Below, piece after piece: positions 1 to 6,899 of a DNA stretch of 11,575 nt (the first letter of the stretch is position 1; each line of letters opens with the position of its first letter). The stretch is from an uncultured Prevotella sp. (GTDB lineage: Bacteria > Bacteroidota > Bacteroidia > Bacteroidales > Bacteroidaceae). A model generated the notes under the pieces. The model worked only from the letters and a program-made list of their open reading frames with translations, was not told the DNA's origin and searched no databases. The translations under genes and the position numbers were made by a program. The stretch lies in the NCBI GenBank assembly GCA_900547085.1, contig URFI01000055.1:1-11575 (forward strand), written 5' to 3'.

Positions 1-879
1 GGCCAATCCTCCTATACTAACGAACTTGGCAATCACCGTATCTATGCCGATGGTGATACCATAAAGGGATATCACCTGTATTCAACTGATCTACTAGGAG
101 ACATCTGGAGTAAACCAAAACAATTAGTAGAATTGGATGAAGAGGTAGACAATGCCAACTACCCTTTTCTACTTTCTGACGGTATGACCTTATTCTTTTC
201 CGGTCAAGGAGGAAAAAGTTTGGGTGATTATGACATCTTCATGACATTGTTCAACAATGAGGACGGAACTTTTTATAAGCCAGAGAATTATGGATTGCCA
301 TTCAACTCTACTGCTAACGATTATTTGTTGGCCATTGATGACATGTATGCCTTGGGCTGGTTAGTCAGTGACCGCTATCAACCAGAAGGTAAAGTGTGCA
401 TCTATACATTCGTGCCAACAATGCCGCGCCTTAATTTCAGTCAAGATAATCTTAGTGAAGAACAGCTCAAGTCTTTTGCCAAGTTGACGAGCATTAAAGA
501 CACATGGGCCTTTGGAAACAGGGATGCCGCACTGAGAAGATTGGAAAGTTTAAAGCAAAACAATCACCAAGCAAATTCAAAGCCAGGCTTTCTGTTCCCA
601 ATTAATGACAAGATTGTCTATACAAAGATTGATGATTTCAAAAGCAACAAGACAAAAGAATTGTACACTCTATTGACTGAAATGAAAGCGCAACTGGCAC
701 AGAATGAGAAAACTTTGGCCAAAATGAGATATGATTATAGCGGAGCGTCTATATCCGAACAACAAAACATGCAATCAAAGCTGCTGAAGGCTGAAGAAAC
801 CATACAGCAACAAAGAATAGATGTGCAAAACTTTGAAAAGTCAGTAAGAAACGAAGAAAACAAATTGTTAACCAACTAA
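1..879 (+). CDS. PD40 beta-propeller/coiled-coil protein, 5' end outside window
   Basis: The reading frame is open from the first base to TAA at 877-879, giving 292 visible residues. The start lies upstream of the window; an internal TTG at 133 is not a credible start because matching propeller sequence continues before it. Visible residues 1 to about 140 contain WD40-like (PD40) blade sequence, including LLSDGMTLFFSGQGG followed by DYDIFM, the form seen in TolB/OmpA-associated propellers. From about residue 221 to the end the sequence is charged and rich in Gln, Glu and Lys (EMKAQLAQNEKTLAKM and onward), which I read as a coiled coil. Such proteins in Bacteroidetes are usually exported, but the signal-peptide region is not visible here. 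The molecular role is unknown. The stop is 9 bp before the nucleoside phosphorylase start, so the two are probably co-transcribed. The domain call is fairly sure; the function is not. Confidence 0.8.
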   Translation, partial: GQSSYTNELGNHRIYADGDTIKGYHLYSTDLLGDIWSKPKQLVELDEEVDNANYPFLLSDGMTLFFSGQGGKSLGDYDIFMTLFNNEDGTFYKPENYGLPFNSTANDYLLAIDDMYALGWLVSDRYQPEGKVCIYTFVPTMPRLNFSQDNLSEEQLKSFAKLTSIKDTWAFGNRDAALRRLESLKQNNHQANSKPGFLFPINDKIVYTKIDDFKSNKTKELYTLLTEMKAQLAQNEKTLAKMRYDYSGASISEQQNMQSKLLKAEETIQQQRIDVQNFEKSVRNEENKLLTN

Positions 880-888
880 ATCCCTACA

Positions 889-1767
889 ATGATGGAAAAA
901 AAATATTTTGCAGAATCAGAACTTATCATCAATGCCGACGGTAGTGTTTTCCATTTACATGTCAAGCCCGAACAATTGGCCGACAAGGTCATTTTGGTAG
1001 GCGATCCAGGTCGCGTGTCGCTGGTAGCTTCTCATTTTGAAAAAGTAGAGTGCGACATACAAAGTAGAGAATTCCATACCATTACAGGTTCCTACCAAGG
1101 AAAACGAATCAGTGTGGTAAGCACGGGCATTGGCTGTGATAATATTGATATTGTCATGAACGAGCTGGATGCATTGGCTAACATTGATTTTACCACCCGT
1201 CATGAGAAATCACCGCTTAAGTCACTTACTTTGGTCAGACTTGGCACCTGTGGCGGATTGCAAGAATATACGCCAGAAGGAACATACATTGCCAGTGAGA
1301 AGAGTATCGGATTTGATGGCTTGCTGAATTATTACGCTGGAAGAAACGAAGCCTGTGACTTAGAATTTGAAGAAGCTTTCAAAAAACACATGGACTGGAA
1401 CCCACAAAAAGGCGCCCCGTATGTCATTGATTCAGATAAAGAAACACTCGATCGCGTTGCGGGTGATGACATGGTCCGCGGTGTGACGATTGCTTGTGGT
1501 GGCTTCTTCGGTCCACAAGGCAGAGAATTGCGCATACCTCTGCCCGACCCGAAACAAAATGAAAAAATCGAAAATTTCGAATACAACGGTTACCGCATCA
1601 CCAATTTCGAAATGGAGAGTAGTGCTTTAGCAGGCCTTGCTAAGCTATTAGGACACAAGGCTATGACGTGTTGCATGGTGATAGCTAATCGTCGTGCTCA
1701 AAAGGCAAATGTAGAATACAAAAATTCTATTGACGGGTTAATACAAATTGTACTTGATAGAATTTAA
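889..1767 (+). CDS. Nucleoside phosphorylase, uridine phosphorylase-like
   Basis: This is a 292-residue member of the PNP/UDP phosphorylase family, cytosolic enzymes that split nucleosides with phosphate into base and (deoxy)ribose-1-phosphate in salvage. Visible family motifs are GDPGRV (phosphate site, about residue 38), STGIGCDN (about 78), RLGTCGGLQ (about 117), NFEMESSAL (ribose-binding Glu, about 239) and IANRRAQ near the C-terminus, which resembles the uridine phosphorylase VNR segment. Length is slightly above the roughly 250 residues of Escherichia coli Udp, with extra sequence in the middle and at the N-terminus. Two adjacent ATG codons (889 and 892) could both serve as start. It follows the PD40 gene by 9 bp with no promoter between them, and a strong intrinsic terminator follows 50 bp after its stop. 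Family assignment is firm. Uridine rather than purine specificity is an inference from the EMES and NRR segments. Confidence 0.9.
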   Translation: MMEKKYFAESELIINADGSVFHLHVKPEQLADKVILVGDPGRVSLVASHFEKVECDIQSREFHTITGSYQGKRISVVSTGIGCDNIDIVMNELDALANIDFTTRHEKSPLKSLTLVRLGTCGGLQEYTPEGTYIASEKSIGFDGLLNYYAGRNEACDLEFEEAFKKHMDWNPQKGAPYVIDSDKETLDRVAGDDMVRGVTIACGGFFGPQGRELRIPLPDPKQNEKIENFEYNGYRITNFEMESSALAGLAKLLGHKAMTCCMVIANRRAQKANVEYKNSIDGLIQIVLDRI

Positions 1768-1798
1768 AGAGCGACTATCTAACCTCTTCTATACAAGG

Positions 1799-1822
1799 GA
1801 CAATCTGAACGTTCCGATTGTC
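1799..1822. promoter_or_regulatory. 24-bp near-perfect palindrome, possible operator or anti-terminator hairpin
   Basis: The half GACAATCTGAAC (1799-1810) is followed directly by GTTCCGATTGTC (1811-1822). These are reverse complements with a single mismatch (1806 against 1815). As RNA it folds to a stem of 9 pairs out of 10 with an ACGU loop. Its last five bases (1818-1822, TTGTC) are also the first five of the terminator stem that follows, so the two hairpins cannot form fully together. It could equally be a protein-binding site on DNA. Confidence 0.5.
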
Positions 1823-1859
1823 AGACCCATGATGTGTCGGGTCTGACAACTTGTTTTTA
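1818..1859 (+). terminator. Rho-independent terminator after nucleoside phosphorylase gene
   Basis: A perfect 11-bp stem is formed by TTGTCAGACCC (1818-1828) and GGGTCTGACAA (1839-1849) around a 10-nt loop. It is followed by CTTG and five T residues (1855-1859), a textbook intrinsic terminator. It ends only 26 bp before the mnmE ATG. I see no TAnnTTTG promoter in those 26 bp, so mnmE may depend partly on read-through or on a promoter I cannot recognise. Confidence 0.8.
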
Positions 1860-1885
1860 TACTCAATCCAACATTAAATCATTCG

Positions 1886-3295
1886 ATGCAACTTACTCAA
1901 AGCGACAACACGCACAATCTATCTTCAGTGGACGCAAGTTCTACAATTTGCGCTTTATCCACACGGGCTGGCGGCGCTATAGCCGTGATTCGTCTATCAG
2001 GTAATGACGCCATCAACATTGCAGACAAGGTATTTGTTTCCAAATCCAATCATAGACTAACAGAAGCAAAACCGCAGACATTGCATTTTGGGCATTTGAC
2101 AAACCAAGATGGAGATGTTATTGACGAGGTGTTGGTCTCTGTTTTTCGCTCACCCCATTCCTATACTGGCGAAAATGCAGTTGAAATATCCTGTCATGGC
2201 TCACAGTATGTCATCTCACAAATTCTTAAAACCTTCATTCAGAATGGTTGCCGCCAAGCAAATCCTGGAGAGTATACGCAGCGAGCTTTCATGAATGGCA
2301 AAATGGATTTAAGTCAGGCTGAAGCAGTAGCCGATTTGATTGCTTCTACCAATCGTGCCACACACCAAATGGCCATGAGTCAATTGAAAGGTCATTTTTC
2401 CGATGAATTGGCTCTGTTAAGAAACCAGCTACTGAAGATAACTTCGTTGCTCGAACTTGAACTCGATTTTAGCGATCACGAAGAACTTGAGTTTGCTGAC
2501 AGAACAGAATTGCTTGATTTGGCACAAACTATTGACCAACGATTGTATACACTTGCTCACTCTTTTGAAACAGGAAAAGCTTATAAACAAGGTGTAGCTG
2601 TGGCCATTGTTGGTAAAACGAACGTAGGAAAGAGCACACTTCTCAATCAGCTACTAAAGGAAGAGAAAGCCATCGTGAGCAACATTCATGGTACGACCAG
2701 AGATGTCATTGAAGACACGACCGAAATTAAAGGTGTCACGTTTCGATTTATTGACACAGCGGGCATTCGCTCAACGAATGATGAGATAGAGAGGATTGGT
2801 ATCGAGCGCACCTATAAGAAGCTTAGCGAAGCACGCATCATCTTATGGTTGGTTGATAAACAGCCTAGTCGTAGCGAGATTCAAGAAATGAAGGAGAATT
2901 GTGAGGACAAACAAGTGATTCTCGTTCAAAATAAGATTGATATCAGAACGATTCCTGACAAGTTGTCAACAAACAATTTATCAACCATACAAATCAGTGC
3001 CAAACTAGGAACGAACATCGACCAATTAGAAAACCTACTCTACCAAAAAGCAAATATTCCCGAAATCACGGAGAATGATGTCATTATCACGAGTGCTCGC
3101 CATTACGATGCCCTCATTCATGCCAAAGAAAGCATCACTCGAGTAATCAATGGGTTAAAAGCAGATTTCAGCGGAGATCTCATAGCTGAAGATCTGCGTG
3201 TTTGCCTTGACCAACTGGCAGACATCACAGGGGGGCAAATCACTACACCAGAGGTACTTGAGAACATTTTCAAACACTTTTGCATCGGCAAATAA
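1886..3295 (+). CDS. mnmE: tRNA uridine-5-carboxymethylaminomethyl modification GTPase MnmE (TrmE)
   Basis: MnmE is a cytosolic K+-activated GTPase that works with MnmG to put a carboxymethylaminomethyl group on C5 of wobble U34 in certain tRNAs. The 469-residue product has the three expected parts: an N-terminal tetrahydrofolate-binding domain (TICALSTRAGGAIAVIRLSG at about 20-39), a helical domain holding an inserted Ras-like G domain, and the C-terminal CIGK ending (466-469) whose Cys is a family hallmark. G-domain motifs are GKTNVGKST (243-251), GTTRD (269-273), DTAG (290-293) and NKID (349-352). The N-terminus runs about 15 residues longer than usual; the ATG at 1886 is the only ATG available, while an in-frame GTG at 1928 (VDASST) would give a more typical length. 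All key motifs are intact. It stands alone, between a terminator and a non-coding repeat region. Confidence 0.97.
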   Translation: MQLTQSDNTHNLSSVDASSTICALSTRAGGAIAVIRLSGNDAINIADKVFVSKSNHRLTEAKPQTLHFGHLTNQDGDVIDEVLVSVFRSPHSYTGENAVEISCHGSQYVISQILKTFIQNGCRQANPGEYTQRAFMNGKMDLSQAEAVADLIASTNRATHQMAMSQLKGHFSDELALLRNQLLKITSLLELELDFSDHEELEFADRTELLDLAQTIDQRLYTLAHSFETGKAYKQGVAVAIVGKTNVGKSTLLNQLLKEEKAIVSNIHGTTRDVIEDTTEIKGVTFRFIDTAGIRSTNDEIERIGIERTYKKLSEARIILWLVDKQPSRSEIQEMKENCEDKQVILVQNKIDIRTIPDKLSTNNLSTIQISAKLGTNIDQLENLLYQKANIPEITENDVIITSARHYDALIHAKESITRVINGLKADFSGDLIAEDLRVCLDQLADITGGQITTPEVLENIFKHFCIGK

Positions 3296-3420
3296 AGCAG
3301 AACATCAGTAACGCTAACAAAGAGTTTTGTGGGATTGGTGCAATCCTGTGAATAGACGTCAGGTCGTTCTCCGCCTGTCTCATTTGTTTTGCAATAATCA
3401 TTTAAACGTCCTGGCAAACT

Positions 3421-3452
3421 CATTGACTTTGACCGCCAAACTCAATGGGTTT
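3421..3452. repeat. Hairpin-forming direct repeat, copy 1
   Basis: This 32-bp unit matches copy 2 (3465-3496) at 27 of 32 positions by my count. The arms CATTGACTTT (3421-3430) and AAACTCAATG (3438-3447) pair with one C-C mismatch around the 7-nt loop GACCGCC. Flanking GGCAAACT before and GGTTTACC after extend the pairing imperfectly to about 18 bp. Differences between the copies fall mainly in the loop. Confidence 0.75.
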
Positions 3453-3464
3453 ACCTTCCAATAG

Positions 3465-3496
3465 CATTGACTTTAGAGGCCAAAGTCAATGGGTTT
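3465..3496. repeat. Hairpin-forming direct repeat, copy 2
   Basis: The arms CATTGACTTT (3465-3474) and AAAGTCAATG (3482-3491) form a perfect 10-bp stem around AGAGGCC, followed by GGTTT as in copy 1. The two copies start 44 bp apart with a 12-bp spacer. No T-tract follows, so it is not a standard terminator. It may belong to a dispersed short repeat family, which cannot be tested from this window. Confidence 0.75.
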
Positions 3497-3619
3497 GGAC
3501 AACAGAACAGAGCCCCTTATACTTCTTAGGACGATGATACGATGGACACACCGGCAGTTGATTCATTCTCAAGTCATGCCAAGAATCATTTCTCAACTAT
3601 CGAAAACAAGACTAAACCA

Positions 3620-3650
3620 ATTGATATTCAAAACTATTTTCGTACATTTG
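3620..3650 (+). promoter_or_regulatory. Bacteroidetes-type promoter for the M6 protease
   Basis: The -7 box TACATTTG (3643-3650, TAnnTTTG) is preceded by a -33 ATTG (3620-3623) at the expected 19-bp spacing. Transcription should begin near 3655-3657, about 20 nt before the ATG at 3677. This supports that ATG and rules out the upstream in-frame ATG at 3542. Confidence 0.7.
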
Positions 3651-3676
3651 CCCATGGAAAGAAATATACCATACAA

Positions 3677-5458
3677 ATGAAAAAGCTGTTATTTATCACA
3701 CTCGCACTCATACTTTCCGTTTGCTCGTGGGCTGCAAAGGCTTGGCACATGCCGCTTATCGTCACCCAACCAGACGGAACCACTCTACAAGTTTACCAGC
3801 ATGGAGATGAACATTTTAACTGGTATAGCACGCAAGATGGTGCTATTTTGGTGCGCGAGCAAGACACTTTCTACATCGCAGCGATTGACAAATTTGGACG
3901 TTTAACAGCGAGTAAACAGTTGGCACATGAAGAAAACGGGCGACAAGCTGCTGAAAAAAAGTTAGTTGCCGCACAAGACAAAAAGCTTTTCTTTGAACAA
4001 GCAAACACACTGCTGCAAACTCGTGCCATGCGAAGAGAGCCGGTGAAATCAGACAAGACTTACTTTCCACACACGGGTTCGCCTAAGGCAATTGTCATTT
4101 TGGCTGCCTACCAAGACACCCCATTCACGCTCCCCAATCCTCGCAAATCGTTCCAACAGTTTCTCAATGGCGAAGGACAACCGCAAGATTATGGTCATGG
4201 CGAAAACAAGAATGCTTCCAGTGTACAACAATATTTTAAAGACATGAGCTTTGGAGCGTTCTGTCCACAGTTTGATATCTATGGCCCGGTGACACTTCCA
4301 CACGAGCTTGCCTACTATGGAGGGACAGATGCCAATGGTGGCGGTGAAGAGTTTACCGAATTGATTACAGATGCGTGCAAGCTCATGGACGACTCGCTTG
4401 ACTTCTCTGCATACGATGCCAACAACGATGGTTATGTAGACTTGGTGTACGTTGTATACGCAGGATATGGCCAAAACATGGGTGCAAAGAACGAAACGAT
4501 GTGGCCAAAGGCTGGAACCATCACCCCGTATCTTACCGCAGATGGCAAGAAGGTATATCGATCTGGCATCAGCAACGAACTGATTGGTAACGAGAAAGGC
4601 CCTAAACCAAAAATGATTTCGGGCATAGGTCTGTTCTGTCATGAGTTTAGTCATTGCATGGGTTTGCCCGACTTCTATCCTGTCCTTGCCAGTGCAAGGG
4701 TCAACAATCAGGGAATGGAGGCATGGAGCTTGATGGACGAAGGTGAATATACTGCCAATGGGTGGTGTCCCACGGCCTACACGGCATGGGAACGTGAAGC
4801 CATGGGATGGATGAACATTGAAGAACTGCAAGACGCACAACAAGTAACCCTAAAGAACATCGATGACGGTGGAAAAGCCTACCGCATTTATGCCGACAAG
4901 GAGAAAAGTACAAAAGAATACTACATCATTCAGAATATTCAAAACAAACGCTGGAACTCTAGATTGGGTGGGCATGGCATGATGGTGTATCATGTTAATT
5001 ATGAAGCCCAAGCATTTAGTTTAGAGAGTAACAGTGTCAACAACGTAAAGGGCGAACCCCGCATGACCGTGATACCTGCCGACGGATTGTTATTCAGTTC
5101 GTACAATGGTGACCGGAATAAATACAAAGAACAACTGAAAGGTGATTTGTTCCCAGCCACTGACAATGTAACCGAACTAACCAACAACACAACGCTTCCT
5201 AACTATCAACCGTGGACGGGTGTTCCGTTAGATAAGCCTATTTATAACATCACTGAAAAAGAGGGAATCATTTATTTCGACTTCCTCAAAAAGTTCTCCA
5301 CACAGGGTATTGTGCCAACTTTCTCCCAAGAAGCGACAAGCGATAAACGCATTTTCAGCATAGATGGGAAGTATATGGGAACCGACAAATCGATTTTGCC
5401 ACAAGGCATATACATCATTGGAGGCAAGAAGGTATACATTCATCCTTTCCACTATTAA
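3677..5458 (+). CDS. Secreted M6-family (immune inhibitor A-like) metalloprotease
   Basis: This 593-residue product is a zinc endopeptidase of the M6 family, expected to be exported and to degrade extracellular protein. The start at 3677 is chosen because it begins a clear Sec signal peptide (MKKLLFITLALILSVCSWA, cleavage near residue 19-22) and sits just after a promoter. Residues about 23-95 look like the usual M6 N-terminal segment (QPDGTTLQVYQHGDEHFNW). The catalytic site is HEFSHCMGLPDFY, with zinc ligands His322 and His326, catalytic Glu323 and Asp332 as likely third ligand. A Ca-loop-like DANNDGYVD lies at 247-255. The last 35-40 residues (IFSIDGKYMG, then LPQGIYIIGGKKVYI) resemble short C-terminal tails of Prevotella secreted proteins and may be a sorting or anchoring signal. 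It stands alone with its own promoter. The exact substrate is unknown. All catalytic residues are present, so activity is plausible. Confidence 0.92.
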   Translation: MKKLLFITLALILSVCSWAAKAWHMPLIVTQPDGTTLQVYQHGDEHFNWYSTQDGAILVREQDTFYIAAIDKFGRLTASKQLAHEENGRQAAEKKLVAAQDKKLFFEQANTLLQTRAMRREPVKSDKTYFPHTGSPKAIVILAAYQDTPFTLPNPRKSFQQFLNGEGQPQDYGHGENKNASSVQQYFKDMSFGAFCPQFDIYGPVTLPHELAYYGGTDANGGGEEFTELITDACKLMDDSLDFSAYDANNDGYVDLVYVVYAGYGQNMGAKNETMWPKAGTITPYLTADGKKVYRSGISNELIGNEKGPKPKMISGIGLFCHEFSHCMGLPDFYPVLASARVNNQGMEAWSLMDEGEYTANGWCPTAYTAWEREAMGWMNIEELQDAQQVTLKNIDDGGKAYRIYADKEKSTKEYYIIQNIQNKRWNSRLGGHGMMVYHVNYEAQAFSLESNSVNNVKGEPRMTVIPADGLLFSSYNGDRNKYKEQLKGDLFPATDNVTELTNNTTLPNYQPWTGVPLDKPIYNITEKEGIIYFDFLKKFSTQGIVPTFSQEATSDKRIFSIDGKYMGTDKSILPQGIYIIGGKKVYIHPFHY

Positions 5459-5495
5459 TCAGAAAGGATAGATAGGGAAAGGATGCTGCATTATT
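5441..5495 (+). terminator. Possible terminator after the M6 protease gene
   Basis: CATCCTTTCC (5441-5450, inside the last codons of the protease) and GGAAAGGATG (5476-5485) form a perfect 10-bp inverted repeat around a 25-nt loop. CTGCATTATTTT follows, which is only loosely T-rich and set back from the stem. It could end transcription of the protease and limit collision with the convergent yggS gene. The large loop and weak T-tract keep confidence low. Confidence 0.4.
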
Positions 5496-5507
5496 TTATG
5501 ATGTGAT

Positions 5508-6173
5508 TTAGCGTTCGCCAAATATGGCACTACCCACTCTTACCATGGTAGAACCACACGTCACGGCGATGAGGTAATCGTGACTCATACCCCAACTGCG
5601 TTGTTTGAAAGATGGCTGGTCTGCGAAATAGCGCTCCTTTACTTCGTCAAAAAAGTCTTTAGCCGTCAACATTTCCTGGCGTATCTGCCGCTCATCGTCG
5701 ACGTTTGACGCCATCATCATCAGTCCGCAGATACGCACATTCGACAATTCACGCCATTCGCCAGCCTCCAAGAAATCTCGACAATGAGCCAAAGTGAAGC
5801 CATATTTGGTGGCCTCCTCAGCAATGTGCAACTCCAGCAGCACGTCAATAACACGGTTGTTGCGAGCTGCCTGCTTGTTAATTTCACGCAAAAGTCTCGG
5901 TGAGTCGACTGATTCAATCATGCTGATGTAAGGAGCAATATATTTCACCTTATTGGTTTGCAGGTGTCCAATAAAGTGCCATTCAATGTCCTTAGGCAGC
6001 GCTTCCACCTTTTCAGCAAGCTCTTGTTCGCGGCTTTCACCAAAGATGCGCTGCCCAGCCGCATAAGCACTCGCAATCATCTCTTTGGGATGATACTTAC
6101 TGATGGCTACCAAACAAACGTCATCGGGCAGCCTTTTCTGCACTTCGTGCAAGTTTTTTGCTACATCAACCAT
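5508..6173 (-). CDS. YggS-family pyridoxal-phosphate homeostasis protein (PLPBP)
   Basis: This is a 221-residue single-domain TIM-barrel protein that binds pyridoxal 5'-phosphate and buffers the cellular pool of B6 vitamers; no enzymatic reaction is established for the family. The PLP-binding Lys is in VAISKYHP (Lys26). Other family segments visible are RIFGESREQEL (about 42-52), WHFIGHLQTNK (about 65-75), a GLMMMA strand (about 149-154) and the phosphate-binding end GMSHDYLIAV followed by GSTMVRVGSAIFGER. The FGES in place of the more common FGEN is a mild variation. Length is normal for the family. It is the second gene of a minus-strand pair, starting 46 bp after the DUF4494 gene with no promoter seen between. 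The PLP link with the aminotransferase encoded nearby is thematic only; that gene is divergently transcribed. Confidence 0.95.
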   Translation of the reverse strand: MVDVAKNLHEVQKRLPDDVCLVAISKYHPKEMIASAYAAGQRIFGESREQELAEKVEALPKDIEWHFIGHLQTNKVKYIAPYISMIESVDSPRLLREINKQAARNNRVIDVLLELHIAEEATKYGFTLAHCRDFLEAGEWRELSNVRICGLMMMASNVDDERQIRQEMLTAKDFFDEVKERYFADQPSFKQRSWGMSHDYLIAVTCGSTMVRVGSAIFGER

Positions 6174-6219
6174 GGTTATGTAAGTTTAAACGAACCACAC
6201 TCTTATTCTTCTCAGCCGT

Positions 6220-6696
6220 TTATACTTCAGGCTGGTCATCGGGTTCCTTCTTCAAATCGTGTTCAAAAACATCCATGATTTTGGTTTCTGAAACATTGGC
6301 CACCACGTAATCGAGCACGCTACTTGAGAACACTTCGCCGATATTTTGAAGGGCTCCCTCGATGTTCTTGGCCTGAACGAGATAACTGACGGCCGTTCGT
6401 TTCTCCTTACCTTTTTCCTCATCAATGGTGATAAACATCAGTTTGGCCTTGTACCATTTGTCATCACCCTCCCTATCACTGAAAAAGATTTCACTGTAAA
6501 CAGCCGGCGTGATGTTCTTGATGACGAACTCACCGCTTGAATAGCTCGCCATTTCTTTGGTGATGGCATCTTCTGCCTCACCAAAAGTAAAGGCGTCAAC
6601 CACATAAGTTTCTCTTACCTTGGCGAAAAGTCCGTCTTCTGCCTGACGCTCATATTGTACATTTGTCTCAAACCAATTAGCATTTCTCGTTCTCAT
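6220..6696 (-). CDS. DUF4494 domain protein
   Basis: The 158-residue product has the form of the Bacteroidetes-restricted DUF4494 family: an N-terminal WFETNVQYERQAEDGL, a central VDAFTFGEAEDAIT, and KAKLMFITIDEEKGKEKRT followed by YLVQAKNIEGAL. No signal peptide or membrane segment is visible, so it is likely cytosolic. The acidic C-terminal tail (KKEPDDQPEV) looks disordered. No function is known to me for this family and I do not propose one. It is the first gene of the unit with yggS and has a clear promoter 50-80 bp upstream of its ATG. That pairing is the only functional hint. Family recognition is from memory of the sequence pattern, so it should be treated as likely rather than certain. 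Confidence 0.8.
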   Translation of the reverse strand: MRTRNANWFETNVQYERQAEDGLFAKVRETYVVDAFTFGEAEDAITKEMASYSSGEFVIKNITPAVYSEIFFSDREGDDKWYKAKLMFITIDEEKGKEKRTAVSYLVQAKNIEGALQNIGEVFSSSVLDYVVANVSETKIMDVFEHDLKKEPDDQPEV

Positions 6697-6745
6697 TGTT
6701 ATATCTTTTAAATGAAGTTACTATATTGCTTAAATGTTATGTTTG

Positions 6746-6777
6746 CAAAAGTAGTAAAAATCGACAAATCCCACAAA
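6746..6777 (-). promoter_or_regulatory. Bacteroidetes-type promoter for the DUF4494-yggS unit
   Basis: Read on the minus strand, the -7 box TACTTTTG (6753 down to 6746) is preceded by TTTG (6777 down to 6774) with a 20-bp spacer, matching the consensus. The expected 5' leader to the ATG at 6696 is about 40-45 nt and AT-rich. Confidence 0.7.
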
Positions 6778-6803
6778 TGGAACGAGCGTCTTATGCAGAA
6801 CGC

Positions 6804-6847
6804 GTGGATAATATTATTTCATGCCAACTCTGGTATTTTATATCCAC
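6804..6847. promoter_or_regulatory. Inverted repeat between divergent promoters
   Basis: GTGGATA (6804-6810) and TATCCAC (6841-6847) are perfect reverse complements 30 bp apart, lying between the minus-strand promoter at 6746-6777 and the plus-strand promoter at 6854-6883. It could be a binding site serving one or both promoters, but a 7-bp match at this distance can arise by chance. Confidence 0.25.
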
Positions 6848-6853
6848 ACTTCA

Positions 6854-6883
6854 TTTGGTGTTCAGATTAATTTGTTACCTTTG
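6854..6883 (+). promoter_or_regulatory. Bacteroidetes-type promoter for the aminotransferase gene
   Basis: The -7 box TACCTTTG (6876-6883) is preceded by TTTG (6854-6857) with an 18-bp spacer, one base short of the usual 19-21. The predicted start near 6888 gives a leader of about 115 nt before the ATG at 7004. Confidence 0.6.
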
Positions 6884-6899
6884 CATCATACATGCTAGT

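Larger units (their letters stand above)
3296..3619. other. Non-coding region between mnmE and the M6 protease promoter
   Basis: No convincing gene is seen in this stretch of about 320 bp. A 6-bp stem with a 3-nt loop (GGATTG at 3332-3337, CAATCC at 3341-3346) lies 37 bp after mnmE but has no T-tract after it, so it is at best a weak terminator. Two hairpin-forming direct repeats occupy 3421-3496. The in-frame ATG at 3542 that would lengthen the protease lies before the protease promoter and its encoded sequence has no signal-peptide character. Confidence 0.6.

Noticed and set aside
1829..1846. Five-codon leader-peptide-like frame (MMCRV) in the terminator loop before mnmE
   Set aside because: It lies inside the hairpin itself, has no ribosome binding site, and no run of regulatory codons; probably chance.
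3332..3346. GGATTG-GTG-CAATCC hairpin as mnmE terminator
   Set aside because: No T-tract follows within 40 bp, so it does not meet the intrinsic terminator pattern.
3118..3423. Minus-strand 101-codon frame over the mnmE 3' end
   Set aside because: More than half is antisense to MnmE and the rest comes from repeat-flanking non-coding DNA; no promoter or motif supports it.
3421..3496. Paired repeats as a CRISPR array
   Set aside because: There are only two units with a 12-bp spacer, strong internal stems and no cas genes; the spacing is too short for CRISPR.
4049..4843. 264-codon open frame on the minus strand inside the protease gene
   Set aside because: It is fully antisense to a protease with complete catalytic motifs, has no promoter or recognisable domain, and its sequence mirrors the codons of the opposite strand.
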